DNA of 64,000 bases from Zoroaster sp. YZ-2022 (taxonomy: Eukaryota > Echinodermata > Asteroidea > Forcipulatida > Zoroasteridae), in contig CM055828.1 in NCBI GenBank assembly GCA_029582265.1, forward strand, positions 35,933,072 through 35,997,071. The letters are read 5' to 3'. Position 1 is the stretch's first letter. Every line of letters begins with the position of its first letter. This document shows, one piece after another, positions 50,901 to 62,900 of this stretch. Under the pieces are notes generated by a model that saw only the letters and a list, made by a program, of their open reading frames with translations, ran no database searches and was not told where the DNA came from. Both the position numbers and the translations under genes were made by a program.

Positions 50901-53900
50901 GATTTTCCAAAATACCCACATTTTGAAATATTTATCTCATTATCAGGTTTTATTTTGTTTTATAACAAAACTGTTGAAATAAATTTAGATCCAAGTTCTA
51001 AATATACTGATTTTGTTTTGACACATTTATCTCAGTATTTTATTGTATTAGGACAAGTTCCTACATTTATTTTGCACAATAACAAAGTTTTTTGCAGATA
51101 TGTGGGCATTTGATATATCCGGCACATGTGATGGAAGTTCTTCATCCGATTTGTTTGAAATTTTGTATCATGATATCTAGTCTTCAAGGCTGCAAAGTTG
51201 TCTTGAATGGCATTCTATATGACCTTGCATGACCTATGACCTATTTTCCCTCCATAAAAACAGGAACACAGGGTCATGATCATTACAACCAATTATTTGT
51301 TATTCATTGCATAAGAAGATGATAGAGTTTACAAATTGTCGAATTAACGAATAAAGTACCCTTTTATGACCCCTTTAATTATTGTGATGTCATGTGTCAA
51401 TTCAATAGATTATTACAAACCGGCTTCCTTGGAGTGGTCCTTTGTGAATCCTTTTCGTAAAGATGATGACATCAGTCATTTTTCCAGACAAATACTAATT
51501 GTTTTTGGGGATGTTTTGCCCACCTTGACTAAACTTCCTCCTTGCAGCTTGATGAGCCTTATGTAAAGTTTTATCATCGATTTCCAAGGATCATGGCATC
51601 CTTTTTATCTATTGTCTTCATGGTGAGATGAATGGACCAGTCTTGATGGCTGTACCCCACTTGCACCAGTGTTTGATACCCCCCCCCCCCAATCTAACCC
51701 TCCGTCTTCCCCCCCAACACAGCTCTGCAATACCTGCCCAAGTTCTAACTGTGTTTGCCTGTCCAAAATAACTTAATTTTCAGCTGCCTGAACCGTACGT
51801 GAAGTTAGCTCGGCGTTTTCCACGATTCATCACCTCCATCGTATCTATAACATTTATGGTAAATGATAAAATATTGGCGACAATTAACATTGGTTTTTTT
51901 TGCAATTGCAATCACTGCTGGCTAATCCCCACCTGACATCAGTCATCAGAGCCATATGTCAAACTGAGACATCGTTTTCCTCGCTTCACAGCCTCCGTTC
52001 TTTCTATCTTTTTTATGGTGAGAGAGGATCAGGCAGTTATAACAGTCGATGAATTGTCTCAATGATGTAGAATGACTCTTTTCAAAGGAAGGGAACATTA
52101 ATAAAGACCTTGGCAATGACAGTAACAATTCAAACCAGTTTTAACAAAATAATCAAATTATTTAGCAGCCAGCAAGTTTTCTTGAAACAGGTTAAATGCA
52201 GGAAGTGAATCAGGGTAATTGAGTGGGCGAGGTCTTTTCAGTATGTTATTGTACTAATAATAGAAATAAAACAAACAAATAAACATTTTAAAAGTTACTT
52301 TCCAAATGTTTGTACAATTTTTAGTATTTGAACATTTCCCCCAGGATCTTGTCTTATATTACTTAGGAAAAGCTTTCTGATGGAAATGCTGCATACCTCT
52401 GGCCTGAATCTACCTTAAATATACACAATACACTATAAATGATACACTGTTAAAGTTTAAGTTTCCATAATAGTGGGTTTTTCAATTTTAAAAGATAGTT
52501 GCCCTGTTTTCCGAGAGTCAATTATTCGTCATTGTTAAAATTATTTTTTCTGTTATAACCTTCCTCTGCAAGTTGAATGCATAAGTATGCCTGAATATGC
52601 CATTAGCAGTGAATATGCTTGGATTGCTACTGATTAATACTACCTCTCTGAAATTTACGACTTTTTTTATAAGGGGGCACGGTGATTTGATGGAAAACAA
52701 AGAATGGTTATTTGTGTTGTCTGTCTTTCTTTGTCAGTTGCAGTATTCTCTCTGTAGTTGGTTGTACTACAAATGATGGAGCACCATTTCTGCCGCTTGT
52801 TAACTCTAACCACCCTAAATCCTGCAAAATCCTCCAAGGGGCACTTTTTGGGAAAAATTCAGCACTGTTGGAAACTGGTACTTTCACCTCTTCAAATGGG
52901 CAAAATTACTACTTGACAAGAAGTTCAAGCCATAAGTGCTGAATATGAAAGATCAACGAAAATGCATGGTGCATTTTGAAAATAAGGGCATGTTTCCAAA
53001 AGTGCATTGATGGATTTTGGAAGATTCAGGAAGGTTCCTAGCCAGAATACCTAGGGGGTTAGAGTTAATGAATGATAACTATTAACCTTCTGTGATAGGG
53101 TTCTGATGCACAGCTAACCTGGGCTCTTGTACATATATTTTACTGATTTAATGTATATGCTTTAGTTGTTATATTTGTTGAGGTTGCAGGCTTGTATGAC
53201 TTGGGAGAGAGAGGGGGTAGGGGAATGGTGAAGGGGTTGCAATCGCTCCACACCACTCATCAAACAAGATCATCTTGCCATAAATGAAAACAAAATGACA
53301 GTGCTGGTTTGTATAACTAGCTCTATTTGTCAAAGGTTTACATCATTTTTATCCAAAAACAAGAACCTGCAAGTTCTTCTTATCCTAAAAAGAGAACTTC
53401 CCACATTTATGACAAGCTTTGGATTTCAGATTTCAGCATGTGTTTTGTATCCACTACTACCAATCCCCTCCCCCCACACTAATAATTTAAGTTAATCCTT
53501 GTGCATTATTTCCCTCTTGTACAGCGGACATCAACATCAATGTGGCTATTTATATTTTAACCCTTTGTATGTATTGACCTCTTACTGCACTTCTGTTGTT
53601 TAATACTACTAATACTTCTCGCTAATTTAACCCTGCACCTTGCTTGTCCTCCGTCCTCTACCTGTCTGCATGTTTGCACGCTGTCTGCTTATCTAGGAGG
53701 AGGAACCGTTTGTCAGTTTCCGCACTCGCTTCCCAAGATTTTTTGCTGGTGTTTGTTTTATTCTCTTCTTCGTAAGTTGAATTTTCTTTTGTGATTTCAT
53801 TTAAGGACAGCTACAACATTGGTATTAAGAAATATACGTACATTTCAACCTTCCAGATTTCAATAAATTTATTATAAAACTAATCTCTGAAAGTTTCACC

Positions 53901-56900
53901 TCAATAGGTTCTTTCTGCTCACTTTGTTTGAAGAAAAAAAAAACTTGTTTATGTTTTATAAAAACTTGCCGTCCGGCAAACCTTTTTGAAATTCAACATA
54001 ATAATTTGTTTTCCTCTAAGACACTTTAGACAATAGTTTCTCAAGATGATTGATAAGTGTACCACCTTGACACCAATTCAGCTTCTAGATCTTCATTTGA
54101 GAATCTGATAATTACCAATGTTGTACCTTCCCTTTGATTGCATTCTGGGAATTGCTAAAATGTTTGCAAAAAGTTGGAATAAAGAATTGTAAAAATATGT
54201 AAAGAATGTTTTTCCACAAACCTAAAACAAGTTTTTAAAAAATAAGTAAATGCCATATTGTGCACCATATATTAGTCTGTGATACCAATAAAAGCACTTT
54301 CTTGCGTACATTTTGAAATTCATATATTTTCTTATCTTGAAGCAATAAACCAAGCTTTTTGTTAAATTCAAATCAATAATTATACTTTTAAAAATGGCTT
54401 GTTAAAAAAGTGGGTGATATCCACAAATAACCACAAATAACCACAAATAACCAATTGATGAGTTCAAATAAAAATGTATTCAAACAACATTGCAAATATT
54501 CTAAGAAAATATTATGAGTTTATGAATAATTATATATAGACTTGACTCCTTTTCTCAAATTGAAATAGACCCCTTATGTTTCTATACGTTCAGTACCACT
54601 GGGCACCAGGATGGTGGTTTACTGTAGAATGGTCATAGCTATCATTTGTAGCAGCACTAATTGATAGGAACTCAATGGGTGTATTTCATTTGAGTAAGAA
54701 TTCAGGTACAGAAATTAAACTTTGTATCATCTGACAATGTTTCCTTCCTATGACGATATTATTAGATATTCCTTGTGCTAGCGGCAGTGGTTGGTGTGAT
54801 TGTATACCGTATCGGTGTTAAGGCTGCTGTTGCAGCATCAGGCAATGGTATCATCAGCTCTAACGCATCCATCATCACGTCTATTACTGCATCCTGTATC
54901 AGCTTGGTCATCATTATGATCCTGCAGAACGTAAGATTACCACACCAAATCAAAACTAATCCCGCACTTTTTCCTTCTTGTGAGATGTGTGACTTTTCAT
55001 TAATAATAATAATAATAATAATAAAGATTTTTAGCATGCACATATCCACCCTGCTGGGCGCTCAAGGCGCAGAAACAAAGAAAAACATGAATACAAACAA
55101 TATACAATGATAGCATAGAGGAAAAAAATAAAATAATAGATTTTGTGACAAAATCTATAATATGGAGGTTTATGGTAAAGTCATGCTTCATAAGAATCAA
55201 GAAATATTTTGTTTACAAGAAAATAGTGAAAGTGCATTTTGTGTTGTATTCATTTTCGTCTTCGAAGACGAAAGTTCAATTAGGAAATAATTTTACTAGT
55301 TTTACTAAAATCAAAGCACCTCACACTGAAAGATTTCAGTGAAATGTTTGATACCGTCACCAACTTTAAATTTATTTAAAAATTTATTTAAAATGTATTT
55401 TGAGATAACCAGTAGTGTATAGGAGCTTTGAATAAGTATTTTTCTGCCTTCTTATCCTTAGTTACATTTGTATGTGTTATTGACTGTTTATGCTGACATG
55501 AAATAAACCAATGTGAATTCTATGAATAAAATATTGATAACTTTTTTTCTTTTTTCTTCAGCTTTATGACCGAATTGCCACATGGCTGACAGAGCTTGGT
55601 AAATATTACTATGTTGTTCCTTGGAAATGCTTCTAAACACACAAAACCACAAATAAAAGATATAAAAATATAGCCTTTTTTTAATTACTGATATGCATTC
55701 TAACTGAAATGTATGTAAGGATTGAACATTTGAAGTTGTCATTGAAAAAGGTGTTAAATATTGATGAATGTTTAAATTTTGAGAGGAAATATTTAGTTAA
55801 TTAACCCCTTGCGTACGGTATTATTTTTACTGAGAGTGAAGGTGGTTGCGGCCAACCACGGAACGTCTGTGGAGGGCCGGCCAACCACGGAATGTCTGTG
55901 GGGCTGTGGAGGGCCGGCCAACCACGGAACGTCTGTGGGGCCGTGGAGGGCCGGCCAACCACGGAACGTCTGTGGGGCCCGTGGAGGGCCGGCCAACCAC
56001 GGAACGTCTGTGGGGCCGTGGAGGGCCGGCCAACCACGGAACGTCTGTGGGGCCGTGGAGGGCCGGGTCAAACCCGGCCGTGAACATGTGCACAACTCCG
56101 CTGTTCAGCCAAGCGTATAGACCGAACAATAAGCGGGCAAGCTAAACCGGGCATACCCTATTCATTGTACGTGAAGTCCCCACATAGCATATTTGAAAGG
56201 CCGGTGTTCAGAAAGCTCATGAAAAGGCTGTATTCAGAATGCTCTCGAAAGCCCAATCTATTATATAACACTCCATTTCAAGAACAATATGGTCCACCAA
56301 ACTATCAGCCTTCTTGAAGATTTCTATTCAAGGCGAATTCTCGGCAAATACAGCCGGAAAATCAATTAATTCACCGGCCGCGGCTATAGCCGTCAACCGT
56401 ACGCAAGGGGTTAAAAAATGTTTTTGATACACCAACCAAATTTGGCAGCCCCTTGGAAAGTATCACTCCAGTCCCCTCCTACCCATCGGGAAATTAATAC
56501 CGGCCCTGCCCCTCTATCCTTTTACCCTCACTGAGCCCACTTTTCCCTGCCCCCTCCCCTCCATCCTTTTACCCTCACTGAGCCCACTTTGTCCCGCCCC
56601 AGACCCCTCTATCCTTTTACCCTCATTGAGCCCACTTTGCACAATACTTCAAGACGCTCATTGTTTTCTTGTCCACAGAGCTCCATCGTACGGAGACGGA
56701 ATATGAGGATAGTTACACCTTTAAGATGTATTTCTTTGCCTTTGTCAATTACTACTCTTCCTCATTCTACGTTGCCTTCTTCAAAGGAAGGTAAGTGAAA
56801 GAGCAAACCATTCCTTGTTTGTCTCCAACAGACCCACCCAAACCCCACTGAACTCCCCAGAAAAAAAAATAAATAAACACATTTCCCACACCCAATCCCC

Positions 56901-59900
56901 TTTAAATTTGGGTACAAGTGTTCCATCCTATTTCTTCATCTTCTTCTCTGTGCCAGGTTTTCATCCTCTTGTCTTTATTTGTCATGTTTCCGAGGGAAAA
57001 GTTGGTTCAAACCAACAACTTGCTAACTGAAAAGTTCTTTTAAACACTTGTAAAGCCTAAGGAATATTGTAACACTGGATTTAACATACAAAATCTTGAA
57101 GATTGAAGATATAACTTTGTAGCATTTTAGTTCATTGCTCTGATACATTGAAAATAGCAATAGATTTCTCATAATAATGTTAAACCATTTATATTTTGCT
57201 TTAATATTAATGTTTTGTTAATTTTCAGCCTTCCTGGAAATCCGAATAAATATGGTACGGTCTTTGGCTTGCGTCAGGAGGAGGTGAGATTATGAAATTA
57301 CAGCATCCATGCCTTTCTTTGTTGATATTTTTAAAACTTAACCGTACTAAATGAGTGTGGAAAAATATTTTCCATAAATTGAATTAAATTGAATTGAACA
57401 AAATTCTTTCAGATGTTTTTCGATTTATTTCAGATCTAGGACTCTTTTTTTTTTTTTTTCAATTACCAAAATCTTGTAAATTGAGGATTTGAGATAGTTC
57501 TTCCAATAAATGTCTGAGGGTAGTAGTCATAAATTGGTGGACAAAGGGACGGTGTGAAATCTGTATAGGTGGTAAAACTAAACTGGACAGCACTAGAAAT
57601 ATTATATGGTGGAAATAAAACCAGTGACTGAGATCTAAACGTCTTATTGCATATCCAGTATTTTATTTACCCTACTCCATTATGGTTTATTTTTCAGTGT
57701 GATCCAGCTGGATGCCTCCAAGAGCTGTTTATTAACTTGGCCATCGTCATGTGTGGCAAGCAGTTCTTCAACAACTTCATAGAGATCTTTTTGCCGTGAG
57801 TATATTACCTACTCAATTTTTCATAACATGGTTCATGTTTAGTGTGTATTTTATGTGGATGGAAATAAATTTTGTTAGGCCATGTAGGAAAAATTTAATA
57901 TGTGATGTCCCTATTTACACACCATCTATCTATCCATCTGACCAAACACCAACCGACTAATCAACCAAATGACGAATCCATTAACCAACCAATAACTTGC
58001 TGACTATTCCACCAACTGACCAATTCACTAATCCACCGACCAATCCACCAACCGACCAATCCACCAACCGACCAATACACCAACCGACCAATCCACCAAT
58101 CACCAAATGACCAATCAATCAAATGAAGAATCCAACCAATAACTTGCCGACTGTTCCACCAACTGACCAATTCACTAATCCACCATCAATCCACTCATGT
58201 CTACAGATTAGGCAGTGTAAAGCTATATTTAACCAAAAGCTATATTTAAATTTTTCACTTTTTTTCTCACTTTTAAAAAATTGTTAAAGAAAAAATATTG
58301 AGTCTTCAGGGGTAATTTCCTTGTTGATTAATAATAAATACAGAGAGATGTCAGCACATTTTTGTACACTTTCGTTAAAATGTTATCCGGTTTGGTCCAT
58401 TCAAGTAGGTTGGGCAAGGTCAATCACCAATCATTTTTTTTATTTTTATTTTTAACAGCCTTATTTTTGTGAAACATTTATTATTTCAGGCTAATTCTCA
58501 ACTTCTGGCATTCCCGTACTGGCCGCAAGGAACAACAGGCAGGCAAAGGGTCCTATGACCAGTGGGAGAAGGACTTTGACCGAGTAGAGCTGGGCCCTCG
58601 CGGCCTTTTCAAGGAGTACCTGGAGATGGGTGGGTAATACTTACTGTAGGAGGGGGAAGGTTTGAGTTGGGTGGGTAATACTAGGGTAGGAGGGGGAGGG
58701 GGAGGGGGAGGGTTTGGGTTTGGGTTTGGGTTTGGGTTTGGGTTTGGGTTTGGGTTTGGGTTTGGGTTTGGGTTTGGGTTTGGGTTTGGGTGAAGGTTTG
58801 GGTTGGGTTGGGTGGGTAATACTATGGTAGGAGAGGGGGAAGGTTTGGGTTGGGTGGGTAATACTACGGTAAGAGAGGAGGAAGGTTTGGGTTGGATGGG
58901 TAATACTACGGTAGGAGAGGGGGAAGGTTTGGGTTGGGTGGGTAATACTATGGTAGGAGAGGGGGAAGGTTTGGGTTGGGTGGGTAATACTACGGTAGGA
59001 GAGGGGAAGGTTTGGGTTGGGTGGGTAATACTATGGTAGGAAAGGGGGAAGGTTTTGGTTGGGTGGGTAATACTATGGTAGGAGAGGAGGAAGGTTTTGG
59101 TTGGGTGGGTAATACTATGGTAGAGGAGGAAGGTTTGGGTTGGGTGGGTAATACTATGGTAGGAGAGGAGGAAGGTTTGGGTTGGGTGGTTAATACTACT
59201 GTAGGAGGGGGAGGGGGGAGGGGGGAGGGGGAAGGTTTGGGTGAAGGGGAGGGGGAAGGTTTGGGTTGGGTGGGTAATACTACGGTAGGAGAGGGGGAAG
59301 GCTTGGGTTGGGTGGGTAATGATTTATGCGCCTAATGAACAGGGGTAATGTATAGCGCTCTGATACGTTGTATAAGAGCGCTTTAAAAATGCCTCCATTA
59401 TTATTATTAATACTATGGTAGGAGAGGAGGAAGGTTTGGGTTGGATGGGTAATACTATGGTAGGAGAGGGGGAAGGTTTGGGTTGGGTGGGTAATACTAT
59501 GGTAGGAGAGGAGGAAGTTTGGGTTGGGTGGGTAATACTATGGTAAGAGAGGAGGAAGGTTTGGGTTGGATGGGTAATACTATGGTAGGAGAGGAGGAAG
59601 TTTGGGTTGGGTGGGTAATACTACGGTAAGAGAGGAGGAAGGTTTGGGTTGGATGGGTAATACTATGGTAGGAGAGGGGGAAGGTTTGGGTTGGATGGGT
59701 AATACTATGGTAGGAGAGGGGGAAGTTTGGGTTGGGTGGGTAATACTATGGTAGGAGAGGGGGAAGGTTTGGGTTGGATGGGTAATACTATGGTAGGAGA
59801 GGGGGAAGGTTTGGGTTGAGTGGTTAATACTATGGTAGGAGAGGAGGAAGGTTTGGGTTGGGTGGGTAATACTATGGTAGGAGAGGGGGAAGGTTTGGGT

Positions 59901-62900
59901 TGGGTGGGTAATACTTCGGTAGGAGAGGGAAGATTTGGGTTGGGTGGCTAATACTACGGTAGGAGAGGAGGAAGGTTTGGGTTGGGTGGGTAATACTATG
60001 GTAGGAGAGGAGAAAGGTTTGGGTTGGGTGGGTAATACTACGGTAAGAGAGGAGGAAGGTTTGGGTTGGGTGGGTAATACTATGGTAGGAGAGGGGGAAG
60101 GTTTGGGTTGGGTGGGTAATACTATGGTAGGAGAGGGGGAAGGTTTGGGTTGGGTGGGTAATACTTCGGTAGGAGAGGGAAGGTTTGGGTTGGGTGGCTA
60201 ATACTACGGTAGGAGAGGAGGAAGGTTTGGGTTGGGTGGGTAATACTATGGTAGGAGAGGAGAAAGGTTTGGGTTGGGTGGGTAATACTATGGTAGGAGA
60301 GGGGGAAGGTTTGGGTTGAGTGGTTAATACTATGGTAGGAGAGGAGGAAGGTTTGGGTTGGGTGGGTAATACTATGGTAGGAGAGGAGGAAGGTTTGGGT
60401 TGGGTGGGTAATACTGGTGAGAGAGGAAGGTTTGGGTTGGGTGGGTAATACTATGGTAGGAGAGGGGGAAGGTTTGGGTTGGGTGGGTAATACTACGGTA
60501 GGAGAGGGGGAAGGTTTGGGTTGGGTGGGTTGGGTGGGTAATACTATGGTAGGAGAGGAGGAAGGTTTGGGTTGGGTGGGTAATACTATGGTAGGAGAGG
60601 GGGAAGGTTTGGGTTGGGTGGGTAATACTACGGTAGGAGAGGGGGAAGGCTTGGGTTGGGTGGGTAATGATTTATCGCTAATGGGAGGGGAAGGTATGGT
60701 GGCCTGACGTTGTAATACTATGGTAGGAGGAAGGCTTTAAAAATGCCTCCAGTATTATTAATACTATGGTAGGAGAGGAGGAAGGTTTGGGTTGGATGGG
60801 TAATACTATGGTAAGAGAGGAGGAAGGATTGGGTTGGATGGGTAATACTATGGTAGGAGAGGGGGAAGGTTTGGGTTGGGTGGGTAATACTATGGTAGGA
60901 GAGGGGGAAGGTTTGGGTTGGGTGGGTAATACTTCGGTAGGAGAGGGAAGGTTTGGGTTGGGTGGGTAATACTACGGTAGGAAAGGGGGAAGGTTTTGGT
61001 TGGGTGGGTAATACTATGGTAGGAGAGGAGGAAGGTTTTGGTTGGGTGGGTAATACTATGGTAGGAGGGGGAAAGTTTGGGTTGGGTGGGTAATACTATG
61101 GTAGGAGGGGGGAAAGTTTGGGTTGGGTGGGTAATACTATGGTAGGAGGGGGGGGGCAGGTTTGGGTTGGGTGGTTTGGTTGGCTTATTTTGTTTTAAGA
61201 TACCATTTAAAAAATTCTATTAGTATTTGATTTTCCCCCCCCCCAGAGGAAAGGTTTTGTACAGACAAAATGATATAAATATGAATGATTTGATTATTAT
61301 TTTTCTAGCTGTGCAGTTTGGCTTTGTGACCATCTTTGTTGCTGCTTTCCCGTTGGCTCCATTCTTTGCCTTGGTCAACAATCTCATGGAGATTCGTCTT
61401 GATGCTTACAAGTTTGTTACTCAGCTCAGACGTCCTTTTGCTGCAAGGGCACAAGATATCGGTGAGTTATTCGCTCTGTGCACATCGTAGTCCTCTAGTG
61501 GTGAATTTGCACCCAGTGTCTTGATGATAGCCACTTTTGCGTCGTGTAAACGTTGTGCGTACACTTTATGTGCGTACACTTTATGTGCGTATGTTATGGT
61601 ACTAAGTGCTCATGTACTTCTACCAGCCAATGATCGCTGGAGATATTCCGCGCATATGCACATTAACTGCAAAATACGCCAAGCACGACGCACTATCGCT
61701 GCCCTTTTGCCCACAGTGGTCTAACAACATGTACCCTCAACAGCTCATGCACAGTGTGAATTGGTTGATGAAGGTCATCAAATTGCCACTTCAGGTGAAG
61801 GCTACAAAAGAGAAATAAATAAACAAATAGAAGTCACAGAGAAGATAGATATTTAGTTAACGTTTTGGGAGTAGAGAATTACAGAAGGTGGGGAAACAGG
61901 ATTGCAGGCAAAGTGAGGCAGTAAGAGGGAATAAACTGGAAGAATGTACCACAGTATTTGATTTAGGAACAGAAACAGAATTGTTAAATATTGAAAATCA
62001 TTGCTTGAGGGACACGAGGAAGGGAAAGGTGCCCGAGGACATCGGCGAAGGAAATGGGAAAACAACATCAAACAGTGGACCAATCGGAGTTCATATGAGT
62101 ACACCCGATTGGCACAGAATAGGGTTTGTTGGCGGTCCATAACAGTCAACCTCTGTTACGGTGATGGTACCAATGAATGAATGAATGAAAGAATGAATGA
62201 ATGACTGCAAGGGTCAAAATCGGTAAAAATTTCTATAGTACATGTACATGCCAGTGTATATTTAGTGTACTTAAAAGTCGAACACTGTCAAACCTAATGT
62301 GTAGTAAGTACATTTACAGGTAAAAATGAGTCCACCGTTTTCGACTTTTAAAATCTTGAGGGTATTCAAAATGACAGTCAAACAGTCAACAATGCCCCTG
62401 TGTGCATATTTGGGTCAACAGTCAAAAACAGTCAGTTGACTGATTTTTAACACTAGACATGTAGCTACCGGCCACAAATGTTCAACTACAGTAGGAGGGT
62501 TAAGCAAGATGTTAAGATCTACTGAACAAGTTTTCTCAGTTCACACTCACATGAGTGTCAGTATTGCACAAATCTTGAAAAGGATGCTTTTCTTGTCTCT
62601 AAACAGGTGCTTGGTATCCCATCTTGGTTGGCATTGGCAATATCGCTGTGCTGTCTAATGTAAGTGCTTGTTTGTTTTCATATCTTGAGCCACAGAGTGG
62701 TCATGTGAGATGGTATGCATTTGTCATATTCAGATTCAGATCAGAGGGCAATAAAGAAAATTGTTTTGTTTTTTAAGTATACAATAATTTAATAAAACAT
62801 AGACAAATCAACATTCAATACTAACAGAAAAATGAAGACATTCCCCCTGATGAGGGTGTTCTGTTTTGGGCACAAACTGTGGGCACAATGTATTTACTGC

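Larger units (their letters stand above)
58630..61180 (+). repeat. G-rich 42-bp minisatellite, about 60 units, filling intron 20
   Basis: Unit GGAAGGTTTGGGTTGGGTGG then GTAATACTATGGTAGGAGAGGG. The first, diverged unit is the exon 20 donor itself (ATGG|GTGGGTAATAC). At 58706-58795 it contains a pure TTTGGG run (about 15 repeats). Unit length divisible by 3 gives false open frames ([14 protein letters not shown]). Two diverged SINE tail pieces lie inside (59316-59412 and 60668-60760). Confidence 0.95.

Noticed and set aside
58803..60969. Several open frames of repeating [14 protein letters not shown]
   Set aside because: By-product of the 42-bp intronic minisatellite; no splice context, and the frame from exon 20 stops at 58634.
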